Origin: a virus
Direction: 5' to 3' (one strand)
DNA: 29,869 nucleotides
Virus record (IMG/VR): IMGVR_UViG_3300020183_000334
Span: 1-29,869 of that record
Both the position numbers and the translations under genes were made by a program. Each line of letters opens with the position of its first letter. The first letter of the stretch is position 1. Positions 20,221-27,588 of this stretch are shown in pieces. The notes beneath the pieces were generated by a model. That model had not been told where the DNA came from. It did not search any database and saw only the letters and a list, made by a program, of their open reading frames with translations.

Positions 20221-20249
20221 ATTATAGAGTAATTGAGTATAATTGTCAA
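20221..20249 (-). promoter_or_regulatory. Perfect sigma70 promoter between tRNA-Arg and tRNA-Gly
   Basis: Minus strand TTGACA (20249-20244), 17-base spacer, TATAAT (20226-20221). It lies within a 10-bp inverted repeat (GACAATTATA 20217-20226 and TATAATTGTC 20238-20247), so a weaker + strand copy (AAGACA, 17 bases, TATAAT) also exists. Confidence 0.88.
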
Positions 20250-20321
20250 CAGGCTCACCTGGAATCGAACCAGGGACGACCGCTTAGAAGGCGGTAGTTA
20301 TATCCGCTTAACTATGAGCCC
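20250..20321 (-). tRNA. tRNA-Arg (TCT anticodon)
   Basis: Acceptor GGGCTCA/TGAGCCT, anticodon stem ACCGC/GCGGT with loop CTTCTAA, T-stem CTGG/CCAG with loop TTCGATT. Reads AGA, a codon favoured in AT-rich phage genes. First tRNA of the cluster in transcription order. Confidence 0.94.
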
Positions 20322-20340
20322 TTAAGTTGTTTACTTGTTT

Positions 20341-20369
20341 AGTATATCACTCCTCTTTACAGGTGTCAA
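20341..20369 (-). promoter_or_regulatory. Sigma70-type promoter of the tRNA cluster
   Basis: Minus strand TTGACA (20369-20364), 17-base spacer, TATACT (20346-20341). It is embedded in the last codons and stop of the 136-residue gene. Confidence 0.87.
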
Positions 20370-20757
20370 GCCATGGTGAACAGAGTCTCATTTCTCCTCC
20401 AAGTTTTTTACACTCTTTAGAGTAACATAAAGCTTCATCTGGAGCTTTCTCTATGAACCGGGACAAAGGTACTCTAGGTGGTTCTGAGTCTCTTGTCAAC
20501 TCCTCATATTCTCGGATGGCCTTATCTACATCTCTCTTAACTCTACTCTCTACGATTCCTGGATCCTGGAGAAGGATATCGTTGATTATAGTCTGAGGGA
20601 ACAGAGTTCTCTGTGCCTCGTCTAGAAGGTCCCACAGAGTCCTCTCAGACACTCCTGAGCACTGGGAGAGGGTTGCTACGATACCACTGAGTATGAGACT
20701 TATTGTAATTATCTGCTTCTTATCTGGTTTCTTTTTTCCGAAGTTAAAATTAAACAT
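20347..20757 (-). CDS. Membrane-anchored hypothetical protein
   Basis: 136 residues. A basic N-terminus (MFNFNFGKKKPDKKQ) precedes one membrane helix (IITISLILSGIVATLSQC), then a charged helical region (VESRVKRDVDKAIREYEELT) and a Cys-containing tail (ALCYSKECKK, LCSPWLDTCKEE) with four Cys, which suggests disulphides outside the cytoplasm. The ATG directly abuts the T-tract of the preceding terminator and has no ribosome-binding site outside the hairpin. A type-II membrane topology next to an RlpA-like cell-wall protein hints at an envelope or lysis role; inference only. Confidence 0.75.
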   Translation of the reverse strand: MFNFNFGKKKPDKKQIITISLILSGIVATLSQCSGVSERTLWDLLDEAQRTLFPQTIINDILLQDPGIVESRVKRDVDKAIREYEELTRDSEPPRVPLSRFIEKAPDEALCYSKECKKLGGEMRLCSPWLDTCKEE

Positions 20758-20763
20758 AAAAAA

Positions 20764-20786
20764 AGGGGAGTAGCAACCACTCCCCT
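20764..20786 (-). terminator. Terminator after the RlpA-like gene
   Basis: Minus strand AGGGGAGT, loop GGTTGCT, ACTCCCCT, then seven T, followed at once by the ATG of the 136-residue gene. Confidence 0.8.
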
Positions 20787-20787
20787 G

Positions 20788-20795
20788 TATTTATT
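20788..20795 (-). promoter_or_regulatory. T4-type late promoter (AATAAATA)
   Basis: Minus-strand AATAAATA just before the hairpin at 20764-20786; it would place the hairpin in the 5' leader of the 136-residue gene. Confidence 0.45.
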
Positions 20796-20809
20796 CAGTT
20801 TTTAGATCG

Positions 20810-21172
20810 TCAGACCCGTGAGTAACAGATTCTGGCAACTCCTTGACTTGGTGAAGCAATAGAAGAGAATGCGCCATAGGACAAGTCAAGGTCCCTACCA
20901 GCAATGTAAGGTCCACGATCATTAACTCGCACAATCACCGACTTACCATTTGATTGATTCGTCACTCTCAATTTCGTTCCAAATGGTAGCGTTTTATGTG
21001 CTACAGAATTTCCATAAGCATTGTATCTTTCGCCATTAGCAGTTGTCTGCCCGTGATATCCATCACCTACTCCATAATGTGATGCGAGGGAACATCCGCT
21101 CGCTGCCTTTGCCTGAAGGGGTGCCAGTCCTGTAATAGCAATGGCAAGAATTGAAATTGTTTTGAAAAGCAT
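20810..21172 (-). CDS. RlpA-like double-psi beta-barrel protein, secreted
   Basis: 120 residues from the ATG at 21170-21172; the in-frame codons upstream would put a charged tail before the signal peptide. Signal peptide MLFKTISILAIAITGLAPLQ with cleavage after AKA. The mature part is one RlpA-type double-psi barrel: ASHYGVGDGYHGQTTANGER, HKTLPFGTKLRVTN, VRVNDRGPYIAGRDLDLSYG with the conserved D-R-G-P-Y and Asp. Bacterial RlpA is a lytic transglycosylase on denuded glycan strands. The SPOR domain is absent. It may weaken the wall for lysis or act in exit; whether it is catalytic is not shown. Confidence 0.9.
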   Translation of the reverse strand: MLFKTISILAIAITGLAPLQAKAASGCSLASHYGVGDGYHGQTTANGERYNAYGNSVAHKTLPFGTKLRVTNQSNGKSVIVRVNDRGPYIAGRDLDLSYGAFSSIASPSQGVARICYSRV

Positions 21173-21276
21173 TAAAATTAGTTGAACTCTACATCCGTAT
21201 AGAAAGGGGGTCCACCCTTTTCTCAAAGGGCACTTTCCACGGCTCTAAATCGAAATCAAAGTCTCATAACAAAAAA

Positions 21277-21293
21277 CCCTGCTCATAACAGGG
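21277..21293 (-). terminator. Terminator after the 72-residue gene
   Basis: Minus strand CCCTG, loop TTATGAG, CAGGG, then TTTTTTG. Confidence 0.7.
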
Positions 21294-21339
21294 ATTTTTA
21301 CATAATAAGTTAATATTTAGGATTTGTCAAATGTTTGGT

Positions 21340-21558
21340 TTACCAAATATCGATTTCCTGATCACCCCACCCCTCTTCTTCCAAACAAAGATAATCAAGT
21401 TCATGAGTTCCCTCAGGGATATTGATCCACTCATCAAACTCTTCTGCAATCGAAAGAGCATTAAGTTGATCTTCCACACCACCATGATCCGCAAGGTGAT
21501 GAATCCGATCAATACACCACTCCCTCACATAAGGAACTGGTTCAATCTGTGTTTCCAT
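21340..21558 (-). CDS. Small acidic hypothetical protein
   Basis: 72 residues from the ATG at 21556-21558; the longer in-frame reading up to 21735 is the shadow of the GIY-YIG gene. Very acidic, helical (EWCIDRIHHLADHGGVEDQL, ALSIAEEFDEWINIPEGT) and ending EEEGWGDQEIDIW. It overlaps the upstream gene by 17 bases. No family recognised; the strong negative charge would fit a DNA-mimic or a binding partner, but nothing supports that directly. Confidence 0.72.
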   Translation of the reverse strand: METQIEPVPYVREWCIDRIHHLADHGGVEDQLNALSIAEEFDEWINIPEGTHELDYLCLEEEGWGDQEIDIW

Positions 21559-21985
21559 AGTAGTCTTTTCGGAAGTACCTGTTGAGGATGTTGCTATTGT
21601 AGTAGGCTGGGATTCCGTTGTCAAGTGCTTCCGTGAGGACGTTGTGTGCGAAGAGTTGTCTTGTTTCTTCAAAGTTTGTTTTGCCCTTTGTTTTATGTAA
21701 TGATAAAATAGTGCGCGTAAAATTCTCCCTACCATACTTTTTTATGTCCTCCTTGAGTTCTGGGCATGATCCATAGTAGTTCTTCCAGTCAGATTCTGCC
21801 TTAACCTTTCTAGATTTTCCTCTCGGAGTGCGAAAGCTCCAGAAATATTTTCTACCAATATAGTCGCGATTAGTTGTGTTGCAATGAATATGGTATACAA
21901 AACCATAATAATCCAGAATATCACTTGAACCAAATTCTTTTCCATTGTAGGTCCAAGGATTCTCATAGTCAATATCTGTACTCAT
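21542..21985 (-). CDS. GIY-YIG (Seg-like) homing endonuclease
   Basis: 147 residues from the ATG at 21983-21985. The GIY-YIG pair appears as DYYGFVYHIHC...NRDYIGRKYFWSF, with basic residues following (PRGKSRKVKAESDW) and the helix YGSCPELKEDIKKYGRENFT then LSLHKTKGKTNFEETRQLFA carrying the conserved Glu. T4 Seg-type enzymes are free-standing homing nucleases of this form. No DNA-binding repeats such as NUMOD3 are visible. It overlaps the 53-residue gene by 17 bases. Confidence 0.85.
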   Translation of the reverse strand: MSTDIDYENPWTYNGKEFGSSDILDYYGFVYHIHCNTTNRDYIGRKYFWSFRTPRGKSRKVKAESDWKNYYGSCPELKEDIKKYGRENFTRTILSLHKTKGKTNFEETRQLFAHNVLTEALDNGIPAYYNSNILNRYFRKDYYGNTD

Positions 21986-22130
21986 CAATTATGTCAAGGA
22001 CTTCGTTGAGATATTTATGAGCGAGTCCTTTCATATCCATTTCTGGTCTGATGTGATCATTATGAAGATTGTTCTTTAATTTTAAAACACGAACTCTTAA
22101 TTCTTCTTTAGTCAGTAGATTCTTAGGCAT
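21969..22130 (-). CDS. 53-residue hypothetical protein
   Basis: Basic, all-helical: MPKNLLTKEELRVRVLKLKN, then a His/Asp-containing middle and YLNEVLDIIDEYRY. The ATG at 22128-22130 is directly next to the T-tract of the preceding terminator; the only AGGAGG ribosome-binding sequence is inside that hairpin's stem. Overlaps the GIY-YIG gene by 17 bases. Small conserved cyanophage-type protein, function unknown. Confidence 0.72.
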   Translation of the reverse strand: MPKNLLTKEELRVRVLKLKNNLHNDHIRPEMDMKGLAHKYLNEVLDIIDEYRY

Positions 22131-22161
22131 AAAAAAGAGGAGTGTTACCTCCTCTATCTAT
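22129..22161. repeat. 33-base direct repeat, copy 1 (terminator)
   Basis: Identical over 33 bases to 22949-22981, 820 bases away. Each copy contains the AGAGGAG/CTCCTCT hairpin and its T-tract. The two copies bracket the 252-residue gene exactly. Confidence 0.9.
22136..22155 (-). terminator. Terminator after the 252-residue gene
   Basis: Minus strand AGAGGAG, loop GTAACA, CTCCTCT, then six T. Confidence 0.85.
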
Positions 22162-22163
22162 GT

Positions 22164-22922
22164 TTATCCGTTTTTGAATGTTCCTGGTATATCTTTGAAT
22201 GATTTTATTTTATAGTAAGGATCATTTCTTTGTTTATCATAGTATGCATTAAATTTTGCTTCTTGATCTTGAGCGGCTTGTTTTCTCATCAATCCAACAG
22301 GACCTCTTACACCAGCAGCACGTGCTTGATTTACAGTATCACGATACTTTTCTCTAGATGCTAAACGATCTCTAACAGCATCAGATGGAGTAGATCCTGA
22401 TGATTTTCCTGAAGAGGATGATGAAGATGCTGGTTTAGCTGCCACATTCTTCTTTCCGAGTGAGATGACTTGATCTTTAGTCATACCAGTTGCCTTCATC
22501 TTTGCATTACCACCACCAGCTGCAAAATCATCCATCTCAAGGATACTTTGTTTCCAACCCTCACTCATACTTGCCATGATCGCAAAAGCTGATCTTTCAT
22601 CACTAGCATATCCCTCGTCTAGAAGATGATTCTTAACTATTTCAAACGGATCGTAGGAGTTCATTTGTAATTGCCTCTGTTGGGATCTTTGAGTGGCTGC
22701 TTTTAAATCTTGTTGTACTCTCTTTTGTTCAGGAACTTGACCCGAACCATTTCTGTTCGGTGCCATTCTTCCACTATACTTATATCCAGGAGCTTGAGAT
22801 CCAGGTCTATTAAATGAATGTTGGAGATTTTTTTCAGCCGAAGCTGCTGATTTAGCCTCATCATACTCATTTATGATATTTGAATATAATTTCTGCAGTT
22901 CAGAATATTCTCTAGTATTCAT
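22164..22922 (-). CDS. Virion-associated candidate, paralogue of the 4943-5728 gene
   Basis: 252 residues. The N-terminal helix MNTREYSELQKLYSNIINEY is followed by Ala/Ser/Gln-rich disordered sequence, then the module YDPFEIVKNHLLDEGYASDE with AIMASMSEGWKQSI at about 90-131, matching the C-terminus of the 261-residue protein. After it come a Gly/Lys segment, a Ser-rich linker (ASSSSSSGKSSGS) and a basic Gln-rich tail. An exact TATAAATA late promoter lies 22 bases upstream. The shared module and late control suggest capsid assembly or virion packaging; function unknown. Confidence 0.85.
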   Translation of the reverse strand: MNTREYSELQKLYSNIINEYDEAKSAASAEKNLQHSFNRPGSQAPGYKYSGRMAPNRNGSGQVPEQKRVQQDLKAATQRSQQRQLQMNSYDPFEIVKNHLLDEGYASDERSAFAIMASMSEGWKQSILEMDDFAAGGGNAKMKATGMTKDQVISLGKKNVAAKPASSSSSSGKSSGSTPSDAVRDRLASREKYRDTVNQARAAGVRGPVGLMRKQAAQDQEAKFNAYYDKQRNDPYYKIKSFKDIPGTFKNG

Positions 22923-22943
22923 TTAATATACCGAATTTAAAAA

Positions 22944-22951
22944 TATTTATA
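22944..22951 (-). promoter_or_regulatory. T4-type late promoter (exact TATAAATA)
   Basis: Minus-strand TATAAATA formed at the end of the nrdB terminator's T-tract, 22 bases before the 252-residue gene. Confidence 0.75.
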
Positions 22952-22981
22952 AAAAAGAGGAGTGTTACCTCCTCTATCTAT
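22949..22981. repeat. 33-base direct repeat, copy 2 (terminator)
   Basis: Second copy of 22129-22161, immediately after the nrdB stop codon. Confidence 0.9.
22956..22975 (-). terminator. Terminator after nrdB
   Basis: Same hairpin as at 22136-22155; its T-tract runs straight into TATAAATA. Confidence 0.85.
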
Positions 22982-24171
22982 CAAAGTTTAAAACCACTAA
23001 ATGTGTCTTTTTTCACGTCTTGTTTGATTCCACCAACCACATAACTTTCAACTTCCGTTTCCTGGGGTGCCACCTGGAGACCTTTAGATGAGATCCAGTG
23101 CTGAGTCCAAGGAAGTGGATTATTGTTTGCTGAAATATCGTATTGGGGCTTTAACCCAATTGATTTAAGTCTTCTGTTTGCAATCCATTCTACGTATTGT
23201 TGAAGAAGTTTATCATTGAGTCCAATCATGCTGCCATCTTTGAACAGATAATCTGCCCATTTCTTTTCTTCATTTACAGCACGATCGAACATCGCATAGA
23301 CCCACTCTTCCTCTTCCTTTGCGATCTGTTTCATTTCGGGATCATCACCATCACGCCACTTATTCAGGATGTTCTGAGTTATGGCTAGGTGTTGGTTTTC
23401 GTCTCTTGCGATAAGAGAGATAATTTTAGCGGATCCCTCCATAAGCTTAAGTTCACCGAATGCGAAACTACAAGCAAAACTAACGTAGAACCTAATACCT
23501 TCAAGAATGTTAACGTTTGCGACTGCTCTATAGAGTTTTCTTTTAACATCGTTGATTGTTTCTTTTGCGTATGAAACACCTTCAAGATTATGCATCCAAG
23601 TATCGGATACACCATACTGTTGTGCTGACTGAATAAAGTCATCATACGATTCAGTCACACTCTTAGCACGATCAAGAATGCGATTATCAGTTATAATAGT
23701 ATCAAATACCTCAGAAGGATCTGAGTACACATTCTTGATGATGTAAGTATAGGAACGACTATGGATCATCTCCATAAATCCCCAGACTTCCATACATGCT
23801 TCAAGTTCTGGTAAAGAGCAATAAGGAATAAATGCCATTCCAGGTCCACGACCCTGAACAGAATCAAGCATAATCTGATACTTCAGATTAGAAGTATAGA
23901 TATGCTTCTGTTCAGGACGTAGTGTTTGATAATCTCCACGATCCTTCTGGAGAGAAACCTCTTCAGGTCTCCAGAAGTATCCTAACTGTTGAGTAGTCAG
24001 TTTGTCGAAGATTGGATATTTGTATGAATCATATCTCTGGACTCCAAGTGGTTTACCAAAAAACATAGGTTGCTTTTTGGTATCTACTTTTTCTGTATTA
24101 AAAACAGTCATTCCTTTGATACTTGTTTGAGGTTCTTCTGTTGAAGAAATTTTAAACTGCACAGGATTCAC
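22981..24171 (-). CDS. nrdB: Class Ia ribonucleotide reductase, small (beta) subunit
   Basis: 396 residues with a GTG start, fixed by a strong AGGAGG six bases upstream inside the nrdA coding region. Di-iron and radical residues match E. coli NrdB: Asp103 (MLDSVQGR), Glu134 and His137 (GFMEMIHSRSYTYI), radical Tyr141, Glu224 (EGIRFYVSFACSFAF), Glu258 and His261 (ARDENQH). The protein holds the tyrosyl radical and pairs with NrdA to make dNDPs from rNDPs, raising the dNTP supply for phage replication. It overlaps nrdA by 20 bases, so the subunits are probably made in step. Confidence 0.97.
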   Translation of the reverse strand: MNPVQFKISSTEEPQTSIKGMTVFNTEKVDTKKQPMFFGKPLGVQRYDSYKYPIFDKLTTQQLGYFWRPEEVSLQKDRGDYQTLRPEQKHIYTSNLKYQIMLDSVQGRGPGMAFIPYCSLPELEACMEVWGFMEMIHSRSYTYIIKNVYSDPSEVFDTIITDNRILDRAKSVTESYDDFIQSAQQYGVSDTWMHNLEGVSYAKETINDVKRKLYRAVANVNILEGIRFYVSFACSFAFGELKLMEGSAKIISLIARDENQHLAITQNILNKWRDGDDPEMKQIAKEEEEWVYAMFDRAVNEEKKWADYLFKDGSMIGLNDKLLQQYVEWIANRRLKSIGLKPQYDISANNNPLPWTQHWISSKGLQVAPQETEVESYVVGGIKQDVKKDTFSGFKL

Positions 24172-26452
24172 ACTCTCCCTCCTCTACTGAACTTAACTCA
24201 TTAATTAGATTTTCCAATTCGGATTTCTTTTCTTCAATCACCTCATCAGTTTTAATATCGTAGGTATTCTGATAGTAAGAAGTTTTCCATCCGTACTTGT
24301 ATGTAGTCAAGAAGTCATTTGCCATAACCGAAACTGGTACTTCATTGTCAGGATAGTTCTCTGGATTGTAACTCCAGTTACCAGAAATAGCTTGATCAAA
24401 GAACTTCTGCATCATAGCAACGATTTTGATATAACCTTCATTACTCTTCATGTCCCACAACAAAGTATAGTTGTTCTTCAGTGTAGCATACTGTGGAACA
24501 ATTTGCTTAAGAGGACCTTTCTTGGACTTCTTAATGGACAAGAATCCACGAGGAGGCTCAATTCCATTTGTTGCGTTTGACACAACGGAACTGCTCTCCG
24601 ATGGCATCTGTGCGGACAGTGTTGAGTGCCTGAGACCATGTTCCAGGATAGATGCCCTAAGAGTTTCCCAATCATGCTGGTATGGAATAGAAGAAATTTC
24701 GTCTACATCTTTTTTGTAAGTATCAATAGGAAGAATTCCATCAGCATATTTGGTGCGACCAAAGTTCTCACAGTATCCTTTTTCTTTAGCGAGTTCATTA
24801 GATGCCTTCAGAAGATAATATTGGAAAGATTCTGAGAGACCATGAACCGCATCCCATGCTTCCTGAGAGTCATAAGAATATCCCAGTTTAGCAAGATAAT
24901 GAGCCAGACCAATATAACCGATTCCAAGGGACCTACGTGCCTTTGTACCAAGTTCTGCAGCACGTACAGGGTACTTCTGATAGTCAATCAGTTCATCCAG
25001 TCCACGAACTGAAAGGTCACAAAGTTCTTCAAGTTCTTCATCAGACTTTACTTTACCGACATTAATGGCAGAAAGAATGCAAAGAGCAATCTCACCATTA
25101 TCATCATCAATATGTTGAATAGGATAGGTTGGAAGAGTAATTTCTTGACACAGATTGCTCATCTCAATCTTATCCTTGAAGGATGAGTGAGAGTTGCAGT
25201 GATCAAGATTCATAATGTAGATCCGACCCGTTTCCGCACGTTCCTTAAGAAGGTTAAGGATGAGTTCTTGCGCCTTAATAGTTTTTTTCTTAATGGTCGG
25301 ATCGTTCTCATATTGAACGTAGAGATCGTCAAACTCAGGGAGTCCAAAGCTATTATAAAGTCCAGGGACATCGTGCGGAGAGAAAAGCGTGATCTTACCG
25401 TCTTGAATAAATCTTTCATAGAACAACTTGCTAATTTGAATTGAATAGTCAAGTTTGCGGACACGATTATCTTCCGTTCCCTTGTTATTCTTAAGAACCA
25501 GAATATCTTCTATTTCTTGGTGCCAGATGGGGAAGTGGACGGTGGCGGATCCACCGCGTATGCCATTTTGAGTACAGCATCGGACAGTCGCTTCAAACTT
25601 TTTGAGGAACGGTACAACACCCGTGTGCTGAACCTCGCCACCTCGTATTTTGCTGTTGATGCCACGGATTCTACCAGCGTTGATGCCGATTCCCGCCCTC
25701 TGCGCAACGTATCGACCAATAGCCATGTCAGAGCTAAAGATAGAATCGAGGGTGTCATCAACATCAACAAGAACACAACTAGCAAATTGTCTAAGTGGCG
25801 TTCGCACTCCTGCCATGATGGGTGTGGGGATGTTGATTTTGTGTTTGGAGATTGCGTCATAATACCTCTTGACATATGACATTCTGGTTTCTTTGGGATA
25901 CTCTGCAAAGATAGTCAAAGCAATCATCATATACATGAACTGGGGAGTTTCATACACTCCACCGCCACTACGATCCTGTACGAGATACTTATCTACTACC
26001 TGGCGAAGTCCTGCATATGTAAACAAGAAATCACGATCGTGGTCAATGAATGAATCTGCCTTAGCAATTTCTTCCTGAGAATACTTATTGTAGATATCTG
26101 AATCATAAACTTCAGAACATACACAATCAATAATGTGTTGTTCCAGAGTAGGAAGTTCTTTCATCTTCCCATAAAGTTGTTTACGAACCGAAAACAAAAG
26201 AAGACGAGCAGCAACAAACTGATAATTTGGATGATCAAGATCAATTAGATCACTAGCACTACGAATTAGAATCTCTTGAATCTCTGCGGTAGTAATTCCA
26301 TCATAAAACTGAATACCAGACTTCATCTCAACTTGACTTGCAGAGACCCCTGCAAGACCTCTACAAGCCTCTTCAACCATCACATGCATCTTATCGAGGT
26401 CAATATTCTCAATAGATCCATTTCTCTTTTGAACCTTTAAACCGTTGCTCAT
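24152..26452 (-). CDS. nrdA: Class Ia ribonucleotide reductase, large (alpha) subunit
   Basis: 766 residues, the normal length for the family. Order: N-terminal ATP-cone (GLKVQKRNGSIENIDLDKMH), then the ten-stranded barrel with the redox Cys in FASCVLVDVDDTLDSIF, the AGIGINAGRIRGINSKIRGG loop, the active-site SNLCQEITLP (Asn, radical Cys, Glu), NGEIALCILSA with the second redox Cys, PSESSSVVSNATNGIEPPRG, and the radical-path Tyr pair in TSYYQNTYD. The C-terminal CESCAV supplies the thioredoxin/glutaredoxin-reducible Cys pair. It forms a coupled operon with primase (4-base overlap) and nrdB. Confidence 0.98.
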   Translation of the reverse strand: MSNGLKVQKRNGSIENIDLDKMHVMVEEACRGLAGVSASQVEMKSGIQFYDGITTAEIQEILIRSASDLIDLDHPNYQFVAARLLLFSVRKQLYGKMKELPTLEQHIIDCVCSEVYDSDIYNKYSQEEIAKADSFIDHDRDFLFTYAGLRQVVDKYLVQDRSGGGVYETPQFMYMMIALTIFAEYPKETRMSYVKRYYDAISKHKINIPTPIMAGVRTPLRQFASCVLVDVDDTLDSIFSSDMAIGRYVAQRAGIGINAGRIRGINSKIRGGEVQHTGVVPFLKKFEATVRCCTQNGIRGGSATVHFPIWHQEIEDILVLKNNKGTEDNRVRKLDYSIQISKLFYERFIQDGKITLFSPHDVPGLYNSFGLPEFDDLYVQYENDPTIKKKTIKAQELILNLLKERAETGRIYIMNLDHCNSHSSFKDKIEMSNLCQEITLPTYPIQHIDDDNGEIALCILSAINVGKVKSDEELEELCDLSVRGLDELIDYQKYPVRAAELGTKARRSLGIGYIGLAHYLAKLGYSYDSQEAWDAVHGLSESFQYYLLKASNELAKEKGYCENFGRTKYADGILPIDTYKKDVDEISSIPYQHDWETLRASILEHGLRHSTLSAQMPSESSSVVSNATNGIEPPRGFLSIKKSKKGPLKQIVPQYATLKNNYTLLWDMKSNEGYIKIVAMMQKFFDQAISGNWSYNPENYPDNEVPVSVMANDFLTTYKYGWKTSYYQNTYDIKTDEVIEEKKSELENLINELSSVEEGECESCAV

Positions 26453-27417
26453 ATTTTCTTCCAGGTGGTAAATTTGAGTTTTGCTTCTAAACCAGAGTAA
26501 GTGTTTGATTCTACCATGGATTGAACATCAAGTCCAGATAGAACCATATCATTAATGTCTTTTTCAATCACTGAGTTTGGATAAATGACGACGGACTCTC
26601 CACTCTCAATTTTAGATTGGATTCGTCTGACGATCTCTGGATTACGTGGTTCGTTATCGTATATCCAAACCCGATTGCGAATACCCCACTTAGCAATATC
26701 ACCGTCAGCTCCACATAGAGCAATAGAGTTGCGAATGAAAGTTGAATCAAAGGGTCCTTCGGTGATGTAGACAGTTTCAGTTTTTTGTACTTCATCAAGA
26801 CCATAGATTTTTGGTGCGTCATCAGTAAGCATCACAGTAATGTATTTAATCTTATTGGGACCAAGTGCTCTACCCTGAAATCCGACTAGTGTATCTTGAT
26901 AAAACAGAGGGATAATAATCCTCGGTTCATCTTTAATGGTGGAGTCAAATGTAGGTTTTAAAGAGTTGGTCCACTCCTTGAATTTTTCAGTGTAATAGAA
27001 TTTATGTGGGTTTAGTTTTCTCTTTTCTAGATATGATTTTGCATCAGGATTTTCTGATGCCTTTGGCAAATCTAACTTCGGTTTAAACTTTGGAGTTTCA
27101 AACTTAAACTCTGGTTCATCAACAACAAAGTTTCTACCAGTAGTTCCCTCTTTAAATTTTTCAAAAGTATATTGTTTATGTATATTGATATCTACTTGTT
27201 TTAGAAAATTATTAAAAGATATATTTAATCCGCAGTTGTGACATTTAAAGTTTGTATTGTTCTTTACTTGATATAGATATCCCCTTGCCTTGGTTTTATT
27301 CTTTTGAGAATCTCCACAGATGATGCACCTAAAATTGTAAAGGTTTGGCTTAATTTTTTTAAACTTTTGAAGCCTAGATGAAATCATCATAATATATTTT
27401 TGATCAATGTAATCCAT
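26449..27417 (-). CDS. 61: T4 gp61-type DNA primase
   Basis: 322 residues. N-terminal zinc ribbon with Cys31/Cys34 (RCIICGDSQ) and Cys59/Cys62 (FKCHNCGLN), a variable Lys/Pro linker, then a TOPRIM-like catalytic part: EPRIIIPLFYQDTLVGFQGR, ETVYITEGPFDSTFI (TOPRIM Glu), ALCGADGD and VWIYDNEPRN, then EKDINDMVLSG. In T4, gp61 makes the pentamer RNA primers in complex with the gp41 helicase. It lies upstream of nrdA with an ATGA overlap, linking primer synthesis and dNTP supply in one operon. Confidence 0.93.
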   Translation of the reverse strand: MDYIDQKYIMMISSRLQKFKKIKPNLYNFRCIICGDSQKNKTKARGYLYQVKNNTNFKCHNCGLNISFNNFLKQVDINIHKQYTFEKFKEGTTGRNFVVDEPEFKFETPKFKPKLDLPKASENPDAKSYLEKRKLNPHKFYYTEKFKEWTNSLKPTFDSTIKDEPRIIIPLFYQDTLVGFQGRALGPNKIKYITVMLTDDAPKIYGLDEVQKTETVYITEGPFDSTFIRNSIALCGADGDIAKWGIRNRVWIYDNEPRNPEIVRRIQSKIESGESVVIYPNSVIEKDINDMVLSGLDVQSMVESNTYSGLEAKLKFTTWKKI

Positions 27418-27586
27418 TAATTCTCCTTTCTACAATTTTCATCGTGCCACCTGGAATAATTACCAGGACTAGACACTTTACCACATTTTTCACACATTTT
27501 TGAAGTAGAATTTATATGATTAAATCCACACTACATCCAACATAAATTGGTTCATAATTTCTATAGTAGCAATATACACCTACCAT
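27417..27586 (-). pseudogene. Decayed GIY-YIG homing endonuclease
   Basis: Two remnants. From the ATG at 27584-27586 the frame reads MVGVYCYYRNYEPIYVGCSV, a GIY-YIG start (GVY ... YVG), and stops after about 24 codons. In another frame, running to the TAA at 27417-27419, is NSTSKMCEKCGKVSSPGNYS then RWHDENCRKEN, a Cys/His zinc-finger tail typical of phage homing endonucleases. The middle is deleted and the frame shifted. The last remnant's stop overlaps the primase ATG (TAATG), so the tail may still be translated as a short coupling peptide (27417-27497). Confidence 0.75.
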
Positions 27587-27588
27587 AA

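Noticed and set aside
21559-21735. Longer N-terminus for the 72-residue acidic protein
   Set aside because: The Ser/Thr/Lys-rich extension is the out-of-frame shadow of the GIY-YIG gene.
22129-22981. CRISPR-like reading of the repeated 33-mers
   Set aside because: Only two copies, 820 bases apart, each a working terminator with a gene between them; no array.
25510-25908. Overlapping ORFs on both strands inside nrdA
   Set aside because: They are alternative frames of strongly conserved nrdA sequence.
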